Shown here: positions 28,297 through 37,038 of the stretch, piece after piece
Position numbering within the stretch: the first letter of the stretch is position 1
Layout: the number at the start of each line of letters is the position of its first letter
NCBI RefSeq assembly: GCF_000218785.1
Contig: NZ_AFPO01000012.1
Span: 186,001 to 250,000, forward strand
DNA: 64,000 bases
Origin: Idiomarina sp. A28L
Lineage (GTDB): Bacteria > Pseudomonadota > Gammaproteobacteria > Enterobacterales > Alteromonadaceae
Reading direction: 5' to 3'
Notes under the pieces: generated by a model
Told to the model about the DNA's origin: nothing
Database searches by the model: none
What the model saw: the letters and a program-made list of their open reading frames with translations, nothing else
Program-made: the position numbers and the translations under genes

Positions 28297-29127
28297 GTGC
28301 ATCGATTTAATACTTTTTTAGTTAGCTTTTTAATCGGTTTATGTGTTTTGGCTCCCAGCTCCGCAAATGCCGATCAGGTAAGTTTTCAAGACGTTCTCGA
28401 TCGCTCAACCGCCTCACCCGATACCATTATTCGTTATGGTGCTGCCGAACCTCAATTCATTGAACTTTATCTACCCGCCGGTGTTCAAGAGCCAGCACCT
28501 CTGGTAGTTTTTGTGCATGGCGGTTGCTGGTTGAACAGCTTTGATGTGGAGCACGGCCGAGGCCTAGCTGAGGGTGTGCGCAATGCCGGCTTTGCGGTGG
28601 CGCTCGTGGAATACCGCAGGCTTGATGATGAAGGTGGCGGCTGGCCGGGATCGCTGAACGATATTACCAATGCCGTTACTGTTCTAGCTGAAGCTACAAA
28701 CCCCGATTATAACGCTGAAAATATTTCGCTTGTGGGGCACAGCGCAGGCGGGCACCTAGCATTGTTAGCTAGCCAGCCCGAACGAGGTTTACCAATTCGA
28801 GCCGTAATTGGCTTAGCAGCTATCACCGATATCGAACAATACGCAATGGGTGAAAGCGGCTGTGAAAAATCAGCTGCCCGGTTTTTAGCTACTTCGCCAG
28901 GCGATGAACAAACAATGAACCCTGCGAAACAAGCACGCCATTCGAATATTATTTTACTACAAGGCGATGCCGATACTATTGTTGGCAGCGAACAAATGCA
29001 GCTTGAGAACGCCGAGGTAATCGCAATTGAAGGCGCGGGCCATTTTGATGTAATTCATCCGGGCACCGAAGCATTTTCAACACTCATTTCGGTATTGCAG
29101 CAGTTGCACATAAGAGAACAGAGGTAA
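28297..29127 (+). CDS. Exported alpha/beta-hydrolase, candidate kynurenine formamidase
   Basis: A 276-residue hydrolase with a signal peptide (ending near ANA-DQ). HGGCW forms the oxyanion region and GHSAGGH holds the nucleophile serine; DADTI and GHFDV supply Asp and His. The fold is that of carboxylesterase/BD-FAE-type formamidases. Kynureninase begins 2 bases after its stop, which suggests that it hydrolyses N-formylkynurenine, but the signal peptide would place it outside the cytoplasm, so a general esterase is the alternative. It starts at GTG 28297. Confidence 0.78.
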   Translation: MHRFNTFLVSFLIGLCVLAPSSANADQVSFQDVLDRSTASPDTIIRYGAAEPQFIELYLPAGVQEPAPLVVFVHGGCWLNSFDVEHGRGLAEGVRNAGFAVALVEYRRLDDEGGGWPGSLNDITNAVTVLAEATNPDYNAENISLVGHSAGGHLALLASQPERGLPIRAVIGLAAITDIEQYAMGESGCEKSAARFLATSPGDEQTMNPAKQARHSNIILLQGDADTIVGSEQMQLENAEVIAIEGAGHFDVIHPGTEAFSTLISVLQQLHIREQR

Positions 29128-29129
29128 GC

Positions 29130-30380
29130 ATGTTAACTACCCAAAATAGCGCGAAGCATTCTTTAGATTTAAGCGATCCACTTGCGAAGCTACGAAATGA
29201 ATTTCATATTCCCGCCGATACTATTTACCTCGATGGCAACTCTTTGGGCCTATTAAGCCATGGCGTGCAAGAGCGTGTTGCACGCACCTTGCAGCAAGAA
29301 TGGGGCAACGATGTAATCACCAGCTGGAACAAACACAACTGGATCAACCTGCCCCTTATCGTTGGCGATAAAATCGGCCGTTTAATTGGAGCGCCAGCCG
29401 GCCACACGGTGTGCTGCGATTCAACCTCAATTAACCTTTTCAAAGTATTAAGTGCCGCTTTGCAAATAAACCATGGCCGCACTGAAGTGCTTTCTACCGA
29501 GGATAATTTCCCTACCGATTTATATATGGTTCAGGGCTTGCACAAGCTTTTAGGCGAACGCTGTACTTTGCGCTTAGTGCCTGAAAATGAGCTGCTCGAT
29601 TCAATTACCAGCGAAACTGCCGTGGTGTTGGCAACCGAGGTGAATTTTCGCACCGGCCGCCGCTTACCGCTTGCTGAGCTGAGCCAAAAAGCGCGCGAAC
29701 AGGGTGCGCTTTCTATCATTGATTTAGCCCACAGCGCAGGGGCAATGCCCGTAGCTTTACTCGAAAACCATATCGATTTCGCCGTGGGCTGCACCTATAA
29801 ATACATGAACGCAGGCCCAGGTGCGCCCGCGTTTTTGTATGTTGCCCCGCGCCACCTGGAAGAGCACAGCAAGCCACTTCAGCCGCTTTTTGGGTGGCTT
29901 GGCCATGCAGAGCCCTTTGCGTTTTCGGTAGATTACGCGCCAGCCCAAGGCATTCGCCAGTTCATTACTGGCACGCCGCCGATATTGGCGCTGGCTGCAG
30001 TAGATGCAGCACTAGATATATTCGAGGGTGTGGATATGGCCGATGTGCGGGATAAATCGGTTGGTTTAAGCAAATATTGGCTCGAACGCATGGCAGCAGA
30101 AGGCCTACTAGAGCATATGCCAAGTATTTCGCCAAGTGATGCAGCAGAACGCGGAAGCCAATTGGCATTTGAGCATGAACATGCTTTTGCGATTTGCCAA
30201 GCACTGATTGCTGAAGGCGTAATTGCCGATTTCCGCGCACCAAAATACCTGCGCATCGGTTTTTCGCCGTTGTACAACAGCTATGCCGAAATAGAAAAAG
30301 CTGTGGCAGCGTTAGCCGTTATCGTGCACGAACGCCATTACCAGCGTGCCGAGTTTCAGCAGCGGGGAGCAGTAACCTAA
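29130..30380 (+). CDS. kynU: Kynureninase
   Basis: A 416-residue fold-type I PLP enzyme that cleaves kynurenine to anthranilate and alanine. Features are YLDGNSLGLL near the N-terminus, the PLP-binding lysine in GCTYKYMNAGPGAPAF, and IIDLAHSAGA with the PLP-ring aspartate. Length matches the bacterial family. It is coupled to the upstream hydrolase. No tryptophan dioxygenase gene is in the window. Confidence 0.94.
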   Translation: MLTTQNSAKHSLDLSDPLAKLRNEFHIPADTIYLDGNSLGLLSHGVQERVARTLQQEWGNDVITSWNKHNWINLPLIVGDKIGRLIGAPAGHTVCCDSTSINLFKVLSAALQINHGRTEVLSTEDNFPTDLYMVQGLHKLLGERCTLRLVPENELLDSITSETAVVLATEVNFRTGRRLPLAELSQKAREQGALSIIDLAHSAGAMPVALLENHIDFAVGCTYKYMNAGPGAPAFLYVAPRHLEEHSKPLQPLFGWLGHAEPFAFSVDYAPAQGIRQFITGTPPILALAAVDAALDIFEGVDMADVRDKSVGLSKYWLERMAAEGLLEHMPSISPSDAAERGSQLAFEHEHAFAICQALIAEGVIADFRAPKYLRIGFSPLYNSYAEIEKAVAALAVIVHERHYQRAEFQQRGAVT

Positions 30381-30438
30381 AAACCTAGAGTTATAATGAA
30401 GTAACCCCAGTAGCTACATTTTAGCTCTTGTATAAAAA

Positions 30439-30460
30439 AAGCCGCGCTATTGCGCGGCTT
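30439..30460. terminator. Bidirectional terminator between kynU and the DUF5666 lipoprotein
   Basis: AAGCCGCGC pairs with GCGCGGCTT around a TATT loop. The A run before it would give a U run on the minus strand, so it serves the lipoprotein gene best, with a weaker ATCTTTAT tail for kynU. Confidence 0.85.
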
Positions 30461-30485
30461 ATCTTTATGTAATCTTCATTAACGG

Positions 30486-32231
30486 TTATTCATCACCGTC
30501 GTCGTCATCGTTATCATCTTCGGTTTCAAGCTCAGCTTCTAACACCATAATGAAGCTGCTTTCTCTCCATACGCCTTCAACTTCAATAACACTTCCGATG
30601 CTGAGCGCTGCGATAAATTCTTCAACCGTTACGTCTTGGTCGTTAATTTCAAGCTCACTCTGATCATTGAAACGCAGTTCATTGCCAACCACAAAAACAA
30701 AGTTTCCTTCGATAGATTCAACACTTCCTTTGAACTCTACTTTACCGAGCTTATTTCTATCTTCGCTACTACCGCCAAAAGTTTCAATTTCTACTTCCTT
30801 GGCCACTAGAACGCCAGCTTCATATTCGCCTTCAACTTCAACCAAAAGAACGGGTGATTCTTCTACCAAAGTTAAAAATTCCGCTAAGGTAATACGATCT
30901 TCTTCGGTATCAAAGTGTGTTCCGTCGGTGAAAGTTACAGCAACACCGGCAACACTCATACCCGCTTCAGTTACGTTTAGCGCAGCGCCTTTAATCTCAC
31001 CCTCAAGATCATCTTCATCGATACGCTCAATTTTCAGCACGATAAAATCACCAGCATCGTTCTCTGCTGAATAAACTTTCAGCCAATCGCTAGCTTGTAT
31101 TTTATCAAAGTTAAACTGACGATCATCGAGCTCAGAATCATCTTCATATTGTGTGTTCTGATTTACAGTAAATACCAACCCGTTCACTGTAACGTTGCGT
31201 GTTTCATAGTTGATATCGGTAACTTGCCCTTCAGTTTTTGTTTCAGTTTTTTGAGCCTTAAACTCTATCTCAGTAGCTATCAACTGATTATCTACGTATT
31301 CACCTTCAACCTTAACAATCACACCATTTGCTAAGTTTTCAATGGTTCCATCATCGTATTCAGTTTCATCATTCACAACTACTGTGAAACGATTTAAAGA
31401 AAAACTACCGGCTTCTTCATCGTAATCTCTAACAATACCTGCAACTTTCACTTCATCAATATCGTTATCAATGTCGTTATCGTCTTTATTTTCTATACTC
31501 TCAGCAATAAGCGTTAGGGTATCGGCATCGAATTCACTACCTTCTACCTTTACAAACAGGCCGTCGATGAGGTCATCAATGCTCATATCATCAAACTCAG
31601 CACTGTTATAATCAATGGTGAGTGCGTTGATTGAAAATGTTCCGGCACTTGTATCAAGCGAGGCAACTTCACCTCTAACTTTAATTTCTTGATCGTCTTC
31701 AAGCTCGATTAATGTTGCGTAAAAATCACCGTTTTCATCTGGGTAACCACTCACTTCAATGAAATCATTCACTGACAGCGTATCTAGATTTGTGTCATCA
31801 AATTTAGTTAAATCGTTGTAAACAATACGTTGGCCAAGCACCGTAATTACTTGAGCGGCTTTATCGATAAAACTAATAGGGCCTTGTAGATGCTCTTCAT
31901 AGCGAATCTCTGAGGCTTCCGGGTCATCATCATCGTCGTCTGAGCTGGAGGCTGAAACTTGTACAACCATACCCACTTTAAGTTGAGCTTCATCGGCCGC
32001 TGGAGTGCCACCAATAGAAATAATTGCGTTCCCAGAACGATAGCGCTGACCATTAACATAAACACTACCAAAGCCCGTGATCACGCCCTCAGACACTGTG
32101 GTTGTTGTAGTTGGTGAATCACCACCACCAGCATTGGGATCTGGAATTGAAGTTTCATCTGAAGAGCTGCTTCCACATGCGCTCAGCGCAGCAGATAACG
32201 CGAGTACAATAAGGGGTTTTGAGAAACGCAT
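30486..32231 (-). CDS. Acidic lipoprotein with seven DUF5666-like repeats
   Basis: A 581-residue lipoprotein (lipobox ALSAC) with an Asp/Ser linker. The rest consists of about seven beta-rich units of 60-85 residues, each with a G-x-[VI] strand start, a V/I-rich core ending in an acidic [YF][ED]DD-type turn, and 'VKVEGE'-like strands, as in DUF5666 proteins. It is very acidic, including poly-Asp at the C-terminus, which suggests cation binding or a salt-adapted surface protein. Function unknown. It is transcribed alone. Confidence 0.8.
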   Translation of the reverse strand: MRFSKPLIVLALSAALSACGSSSSDETSIPDPNAGGGDSPTTTTTVSEGVITGFGSVYVNGQRYRSGNAIISIGGTPAADEAQLKVGMVVQVSASSSDDDDDDPEASEIRYEEHLQGPISFIDKAAQVITVLGQRIVYNDLTKFDDTNLDTLSVNDFIEVSGYPDENGDFYATLIELEDDQEIKVRGEVASLDTSAGTFSINALTIDYNSAEFDDMSIDDLIDGLFVKVEGSEFDADTLTLIAESIENKDDNDIDNDIDEVKVAGIVRDYDEEAGSFSLNRFTVVVNDETEYDDGTIENLANGVIVKVEGEYVDNQLIATEIEFKAQKTETKTEGQVTDINYETRNVTVNGLVFTVNQNTQYEDDSELDDRQFNFDKIQASDWLKVYSAENDAGDFIVLKIERIDEDDLEGEIKGAALNVTEAGMSVAGVAVTFTDGTHFDTEEDRITLAEFLTLVEESPVLLVEVEGEYEAGVLVAKEVEIETFGGSSEDRNKLGKVEFKGSVESIEGNFVFVVGNELRFNDQSELEINDQDVTVEEFIAALSIGSVIEVEGVWRESSFIMVLEAELETEDDNDDDDGDE

Positions 32232-32429
32232 AAGATACTACCTCGTGTTGAAAAATGTTGAGCCGCATCCCTGCTAGTTAAAATACTAGACTTGCTGTTA
32301 ATAAATTCAAATGTAGATTAAATAAAGTTAGTTGTAAATGCTAATTCTTCCATAAATCTTAACTTGATCTTTACATAACCTCACAGATTAACTAATCTCG
32401 TATCGCCTGTTATTCAGCTCAGTTTGCAA

Positions 32430-32624
32430 TTATTCATCATCAGTGCGCGCGATCACTTCGAACTCCCCATCCATGGTTTCATGAACGGTAAGCTCAATCG
32501 GTTGGCAACAGATTTGGCAATCAACAATTTGCGCTTGCCCAACATCGTTAGCCGCATCGATTTCCAGCGCATTCGGGGCCATACAATACGGGCAAGAAAA
32601 CTCAGATTCGTAACTTAATGACAT
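32430..32624 (-). CDS. CPXCG-motif cysteine-rich protein
   Basis: A 64-residue protein with a zinc-ribbon-like arrangement: FSCPYCMAPN and CQICCQPIEL, then an acidic tail. It matches the small CPXCG family. The ATG at 32624 has AGGAG 7-8 bases upstream; the longer frame to 32726 is unsupported. A broken copy of the second half of this gene lies at 44884-44976. Confidence 0.85.
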   Translation of the reverse strand: MSLSYESEFSCPYCMAPNALEIDAANDVGQAQIVDCQICCQPIELTVHETMDGEFEVIARTDDE

Positions 32625-32741
32625 ACCGCAACTCCTAGGCCATTGGCGCACGCTTTTCGGGGAATAATGCACCGGTAACATATCGTAGATGGAAGCATAT
32701 AAATAAGCAATTAAGCAAACAATCAAAAGGAATTACGGCTA

Positions 32742-33212
32742 ATGGATACTGAAAAGTTACGTAGCTTGCACAAATTAAAAGAAGAAGGGGTTTTGAGTGA
32801 AGATGAGTTTCAAGCAGAAAAGCACAAACTCTTAAACGAACCTTCTACTCGAGCAACTTCGCAAGCACTTACAACTGACGAAGATCGTCGTCAATACGCG
32901 ATGTTTATCCACCTATCGTTATTGCTCGGTCTCGCCTTTCCTTGGATTGGTTTAATTATACCGATTGTGCTTTGGCTCGTAAGAAGAGAAGACGAATATA
33001 TTGATAAGCACGGCCGCGTTGTTGCTAACTGGCTAATCAGCTCAATTATTTACTCAATTGTTGGCTTCATTTTGTTGGTTGTTATTATCGGTTTCGGCGT
33101 TTTACTTGCCTTAGCGGTTTGCCACATTATCTTTGCAATTGTTGGCGCGATTAAAGCAAAAGATGGCGAACTCTGGCATTACCCATTGAGTATTAAGTTT
33201 TTTCGCGTTTAA
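32742..33212 (+). CDS. SHOCT plus DUF4870 membrane protein
   Basis: A 156-residue protein. Residues 1-35 (LRSLHKLKEEGVLSEDEFQAEKHKLL) are a SHOCT motif, an oligomerisation element. The rest has three helices in the DUF4870/Tic20-like pattern (FIHLSLLLG..., DKHGRVVANWLIS). The role is unknown but probably membrane-associated oligomerisation. AAAGGA lies 10 bases before the ATG. Confidence 0.85.
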   Translation: MDTEKLRSLHKLKEEGVLSEDEFQAEKHKLLNEPSTRATSQALTTDEDRRQYAMFIHLSLLLGLAFPWIGLIIPIVLWLVRREDEYIDKHGRVVANWLISSIIYSIVGFILLVVIIGFGVLLALAVCHIIFAIVGAIKAKDGELWHYPLSIKFFRV

Positions 33213-33241
33213 TTTTCTGAATTCGGATAAAGCATCAGTAT

Positions 33242-33279
33242 GGGCTAACAGAGCACCTCATATGAAGTGCTCTTAGCCC
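33242..33279. terminator. Long hairpin after the DUF4870 gene
   Basis: GGGCTAA and GAGCAC pair with GTGCTC and TTAGCCC, giving a 13-bp stem with a 2-base bulge, and the loop TCATATGA is itself palindromic. No T run follows, so it is either an atypical terminator or another structured element. Confidence 0.5.
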
Positions 33280-33415
33280 TCAACCAAAGGTATTTCTGCT
33301 GTTGCTTTTCTGATGATTTCATTGCTTACCCTCCTGAAGTTGCGGCCTGTAGTACCAGTACCTCAAAAATTTCTCAGCAAAAATAATGATGCCCGCAAAA
33401 AAACTCTTGACCCCT

Positions 33416-33454
33416 TTGATTACATATGTAATCAATATATAAACTACAAGTGTA
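33416..33454 (+). promoter_or_regulatory. Promoter with two BlaI-type operators
   Basis: GATTACATATGTAATC (33418-33433) is a perfect 16-base palindrome and TACAAGTGTA (33445-33454) a second TACA-N2-TGTA dyad, the pattern bound by BlaI/MecI repressors. TTGATT (33416-33421) and TATAAA (33438-33443), 16 bases apart, could be the -35 and -10 boxes, so the first operator covers the spacer and the second the start region. It lies just upstream of the blaI-like gene, implying autorepression. Confidence 0.8.
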
Positions 33455-33470
33455 ATCGGAGATTGGTGTC

Positions 33471-33848
33471 ATGGTTGAAGTCAGCAACGCAGAGCTACGT
33501 GTAATGCAAGTTTTGTGGCAGCGATCGCCACAAACAGCACAAGAGATCGTTGGTCAGTTACAGCAAGATTTTGATTGGCACGAAAAAACCATCAAAACCA
33601 TGCTGAGCCGCCTCACTCAAAAAAATGCACTAACATACACACAGCAGGGGCGGAGCTACCTATATTCGCCGGCAATCTCTGAAAAAGCATATCAGGAAAA
33701 AGCCAGTAAGAGTTTTGTGCAACGGCTATTTTCCGGAAACGTAACTCCACTTGTCGCCCACTTTGCCGAAAAAGGTGAGCTGAGCGATAAGGATATTTCC
33801 GAGCTGAAAGCGTTAATCGAAAAGCTCGAGGATCGCCAGCATGATTAA
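33471..33848 (+). CDS. blaI: BlaI/MecI/CopY family repressor
   Basis: A 125-residue winged-helix repressor: VSNAELRVMQVLWQRSPQTAQEIVGQL and HEKTIKTMLSRLTQKNAL match the BlaI DNA-binding domain, and the C-terminal half is the dimerisation and cleavage region. BlaI-type repressors are proteolysed after the partner sensor is activated. GGAG lies 9 bases before the ATG. It overlaps the sensor gene by 8 bases. No beta-lactamase is adjacent, so the regulon is probably different from penicillin resistance. Confidence 0.92.
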   Translation: MVEVSNAELRVMQVLWQRSPQTAQEIVGQLQQDFDWHEKTIKTMLSRLTQKNALTYTQQGRSYLYSPAISEKAYQEKASKSFVQRLFSGNVTPLVAHFAEKGELSDKDISELKALIEKLEDRQHD

Positions 33849-35025
33849 TTCACTAACGACAAGCCTTTGGCTCATGGCTATTACCTGTGCTGTACTACTC
33901 CTTTTACGCGCCCCCGTATTGCGTTATCTCGGTTCTCGTATTCAATATAGCTTGTGGTTCGCTGTTCCTCTGGCTTCAATACTTCCGTGGCTTCCAAGTT
34001 TGCCCGCAACGAGCGGTATAACAACCCAGTTCACCGTAACCCCGGGTATCGTGCAAAACGCTGATACCTTTATCGCCTCGCAATCATACCTGTGGCTTTG
34101 GGTATGGATGGCTGGCGTTGCGAGCTTACTGGTGTGGATGCTGATCACAACCTTCTCATTTTATCGCAGCTTAGATCGTGCTCAGTGTGTTAAAGAGATT
34201 TCTGATTTTCCGCTAAAAGCATACCGTTTCAGCGCTATTCACTCGCCCGCGATTATTGGTTTAATTCGGCCGAGCTTATTGCTGCCCACTGATTTTGAGG
34301 AACGATATAGCGAACGCCAACAAGCATTAATCATCGCCCACGAGCGTTCACACTGGCATCGAGGCGACCTCCAATTCAATTTACTGGCTTATGTTTTACT
34401 CGCAATCAATTGGTTTAACCCGATCGCTTGGCTGGCTTACCGAAGCTATCGTCAGGATCAGGAATTGGCTTGCGATGCCTTAGTTATTGAACGCTATCCG
34501 CACGACACTAAAACTTATGCCGAAGCACTTCTCGTAAGTTCTTTAGCATTTTCTAAGGACCGGAAAGTTGCCGTGCAGTTTGGCACACCGCACCTTAATC
34601 ACTATGGAGCACACCCTATGAAACAACGTTTAAAATACCTCACTAATCAACATGGCTACAGCTATGTGCCACTCCTTGCCGTATTCGCAGTCGCGGCAGC
34701 GGCATGGCTGTTCCTCATGAACTCAGCAACAGCAAACCAACTTTTTGAGGGCAAATCGAACACCATAGAACATTCCACGCCTCCCGCCATTGTTCGTGTT
34801 CTTCCTTTATACCCAGAGGCTGCAACAGAGCAAGGTTTAGAGGGAACGGTTGAGCTGCGTTTTGACATCACGCATGCGGGTACAACATCGAACATCTGGA
34901 TAGAAATCACAGGATCGGATGAAATATTTCATGATGCCGCTGTAAATGCATTAAAGCACTGGCGCTTTAGTCCAGAATATGTCGGGGAAGACTACGGCAT
35001 AGCGTTTACTTTTGAGCGGGAGTAG
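33841..35025 (+). CDS. BlaR1-like M56 metalloprotease with TonB C-terminal domain
   Basis: A 394-residue membrane protein with several helices and the M56 zinc site HERSHWHRGD plus a downstream ELACD glutamate. After a fourth helix (near residue 285) comes, instead of the penicillin-binding sensor of BlaR1, a TonB C-terminal domain (PPAIVRVLPLYPEAATEQGLEGTVELRF ... HWRFSP). The M56 part would cleave the BlaI-like repressor encoded just upstream. What the periplasmic TonB-like domain detects is unknown; cell-wall or outer-membrane stress is a guess. Confidence 0.88.
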   Translation: MINSLTTSLWLMAITCAVLLLLRAPVLRYLGSRIQYSLWFAVPLASILPWLPSLPATSGITTQFTVTPGIVQNADTFIASQSYLWLWVWMAGVASLLVWMLITTFSFYRSLDRAQCVKEISDFPLKAYRFSAIHSPAIIGLIRPSLLLPTDFEERYSERQQALIIAHERSHWHRGDLQFNLLAYVLLAINWFNPIAWLAYRSYRQDQELACDALVIERYPHDTKTYAEALLVSSLAFSKDRKVAVQFGTPHLNHYGAHPMKQRLKYLTNQHGYSYVPLLAVFAVAAAAWLFLMNSATANQLFEGKSNTIEHSTPPAIVRVLPLYPEAATEQGLEGTVELRFDITHAGTTSNIWIEITGSDEIFHDAAVNALKHWRFSPEYVGEDYGIAFTFERE

Positions 35026-35116
35026 ATATTTATTAAGATAAAGTACGCGCGGCAGTTAGTGCTCACTCCAATATTGAGCTACCGGCTGTTCGCGCGCCTA
35101 TTTATGCCAAGGATAT

Positions 35117-35168
35117 GCCAAGCATGTACCAAGCATGTACCAAGCATGTACCAAGCATGTACCAAGCA
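35117..35168. repeat. Tandem 11-bp repeat, about 4.7 copies
   Basis: The unit ACCAAGCATGT (first copy GCCAAGCATGT) is repeated head to tail without change at 35117-35160, followed by a partial copy ending AAGG. It lies in the 170-base gap at the left border of the toxin-antitoxin island, after the M56 gene. The unit length is not a multiple of 3, no frame is maintained and there are no spacers, so it is a simple satellite prone to slippage. Confidence 0.9.
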
Positions 35169-35195
35169 AGGTCAGGCATTTAATACACTCAGGGC

Positions 35196-35492
35196 TTAAT
35201 GCACGTGGTGTTCGCGCCGAGCCTCAATTTGTGAAGCAGGGAGTACGCTACCAAGGATTGGCTCTAACGCATCTTGAATTTTCGGAATCAAAACGCGAAA
35301 TTCCGCCAACAGCTGCGCTTCGGTAACTTCATCATCAAAAACTAAAATCACCTTTAAGCTTTGCGGAAAGCGTTGATAATTCACCTCATGAGTAAGCCAC
35401 ACAAAGCCGCTATCAGTATGCTTAGCTTCCTCGCAAACAATCGTTAGTTTACGAATAATTTCATTGTCGATTTTCTTGTCTGATTTACGCAT
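35196..35492 (-). CDS. Conserved 98-aa protein, copy 1
   Basis: A 98-residue soluble protein (MRKSDKKIDNEIIRKL...WLTHEVNYQRFPQSLKV...ASQIEARREHHVH) of unknown function. A second copy of exactly the same length at 44992-45288 shares more than half of its residues, including WLTHEVNYQRFP and the IEARREH end. It lies 35 bases downstream of hipA on the same strand. I recall similar proteins as conserved hypotheticals in gammaproteobacteria, but no role is established. Confidence 0.78.
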   Translation of the reverse strand: MRKSDKKIDNEIIRKLTIVCEEAKHTDSGFVWLTHEVNYQRFPQSLKVILVFDDEVTEAQLLAEFRVLIPKIQDALEPILGSVLPASQIEARREHHVH

Positions 35493-35527
35493 GGTTACTC
35501 AATGCTTTAGAACTGCTTTTGCTGTAT

Positions 35528-36769
35528 TTATTCATATTTCTTTCTGCGATCACGGCGGAGCTTTGTTATTCCCATTGATTTTGCTGTAACTTGAGCAACA
35601 GAGCTTTCAATGGATTCGCGCAATCCCTGCAATAGTTGAACCTCATTCGACTGTTTAAGATATTCCATAATACCATCCGCTAACTGCTCAATAATTTCGC
35701 GAGCGTTGCGAATTCGATATCCCTTACCTTCGGCCAAACGGAGCAAGGTTGCAGTATCAGGAAACGCCTTACCGTTTGCCAATTTTAAGGCCATCTTATT
35801 GTCGATGGTATCGTAAATGAGTGTGTGAGTAATATCGAACGGCGGCGATAGAAAAATATCGTTCATGTTGGCAGTGTATTGCAGTGCAAAGTTCTTTAAA
35901 TGCGCATCTCCGTTGCCAATTAAGCAATTAAACACGAGGTAAGAATACAATTTTTCGACTTCAATTTGGCTCCTAGTATATATGAGCGTTGCTTGCAGGA
36001 GTGCTTCATAACTTCCCGAGTATTTCGCATCTGGGTCGTTAGGCTTTTTCATCAACGTAGTGAAATCTTCATACCCCAACCGAACACCAGCATCGGTGCT
36101 ATCGAATCGCTCAACCACGTAATGTTCTAAGTTTTTAGATAAATAGGTTTTTGGTGGCTCAAGCCCACACCAACGTGCCGCCTCCATGCAAACAAACTCA
36201 TTCACCGTTAACAACGGAAACTCTGCATCAAAGGTTTTAACAATGATATCCCGTTGTTCAACCGTTCGCTCTGTTGTAACCTCGCTATGAGGCACGCTCA
36301 CCTTCGGCTGAACACCGGCCAAAGAGTTACGTAAATAGTACTTTTCCAAAAGCTGGGGAAATAAAGGGCTAGCGCTGCTGTACGACAAAATATCATCAAG
36401 CGCTACGGGCTCCAACTCAGGCAAACAGATATCACTTTGGTAAGACAACGCTCCAATGCCCTGATCACCTTGCAGCGCGAGCAAATACATATCATCTACC
36501 TTGGCATAACGGGCGAGCTTTTCCGCAATAAAACGGCGATTAAACCCCTCGGGCAAGTTTTGTGAAAATATCGGATGCAATGCGCCAGAAGAATATCCGT
36601 CAAGCCCCTTCCGGGTCATGGTGAGCGATACATGTAGCGCTTCCTGAGTGGGCTGAAAATGATGGGCAGACCCATGTGTTAACAAGCCAGCTTCAATATC
36701 ACCAACACACACAGTGATATTGCTAACTTGACTAGGCAATTCTAGCTTTTTACTCTCGGTGTTGCTCAT
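35528..36769 (-). CDS. hipA: HipA-family serine/threonine kinase toxin (copy 1)
   Basis: A 413-residue HipA-type kinase: glycine-rich loop SLAGVQPK (149-156), catalytic loop NGDAHLKN (286-293) and Mg-binding PPFDI (309-313), all apparently intact. HipA toxins phosphorylate a translation target such as glutamyl-tRNA synthetase and induce dormancy; the exact target here is unknown. The start overlaps the hipB stop by 4 bases (ATGA). It differs strongly from the second HipA at 49373-50623. Confidence 0.9.
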   Translation of the reverse strand: MSNTESKKLELPSQVSNITVCVGDIEAGLLTHGSAHHFQPTQEALHVSLTMTRKGLDGYSSGALHPIFSQNLPEGFNRRFIAEKLARYAKVDDMYLLALQGDQGIGALSYQSDICLPELEPVALDDILSYSSASPLFPQLLEKYYLRNSLAGVQPKVSVPHSEVTTERTVEQRDIIVKTFDAEFPLLTVNEFVCMEAARWCGLEPPKTYLSKNLEHYVVERFDSTDAGVRLGYEDFTTLMKKPNDPDAKYSGSYEALLQATLIYTRSQIEVEKLYSYLVFNCLIGNGDAHLKNFALQYTANMNDIFLSPPFDITHTLIYDTIDNKMALKLANGKAFPDTATLLRLAEGKGYRIRNAREIIEQLADGIMEYLKQSNEVQLLQGLRESIESSVAQVTAKSMGITKLRRDRRKKYE

Positions 36770-37026
36770 GCATCGTCCTCTGTGAAAAGAGTATCAAGCT
36801 CATCCCAATCCGGTAAACGATGCTTCTTATCTGACACCTCCAACTGCAAACCAACCGCATCTAAAACACGCTCAAGAATATCGAACGACCCCGTAAAACG
36901 GCCATTTTCAATTTCAGAGATCGTCGATTTGTGGATACCAGTAAGCCCTGATAGTGCTTGCTGAGTATAACCAAGCGATTTTCTGTTTGCGCGTATCGCA
37001 TTGCCTATTTGAATTCGAGTTGCCAT
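36766..37026 (-). CDS. hipB: HipB-family antitoxin/repressor (copy 1)
   Basis: An 86-residue Cro/C1-type HTH protein: GYTQQALSGLTGIHKSTISEIENGRFTGSFDILERVLDAVGL. HipB binds HipA and represses the operon. Its gene precedes and overlaps hipA. The operator at 37039-37060 lies 13 bases before the start codon. The ribosome site is poor (GGGCGAT). Confidence 0.9.
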   Translation of the reverse strand: MATRIQIGNAIRANRKSLGYTQQALSGLTGIHKSTISEIENGRFTGSFDILERVLDAVGLQLEVSDKKHRLPDWDELDTLFTEDDA

Positions 37027-37038
37027 TTCATCGCCCTA

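Noticed and set aside
30667-31074. A Ser/Thr-rich open frame opposite the DUF5666 lipoprotein
   Set aside because: Its composition is simply the complement of the Asp/Glu-rich repeats.
35117-35168. The 11-bp repeat array as a possible CRISPR
   Set aside because: Units are contiguous, without spacers, and there are no cas genes.
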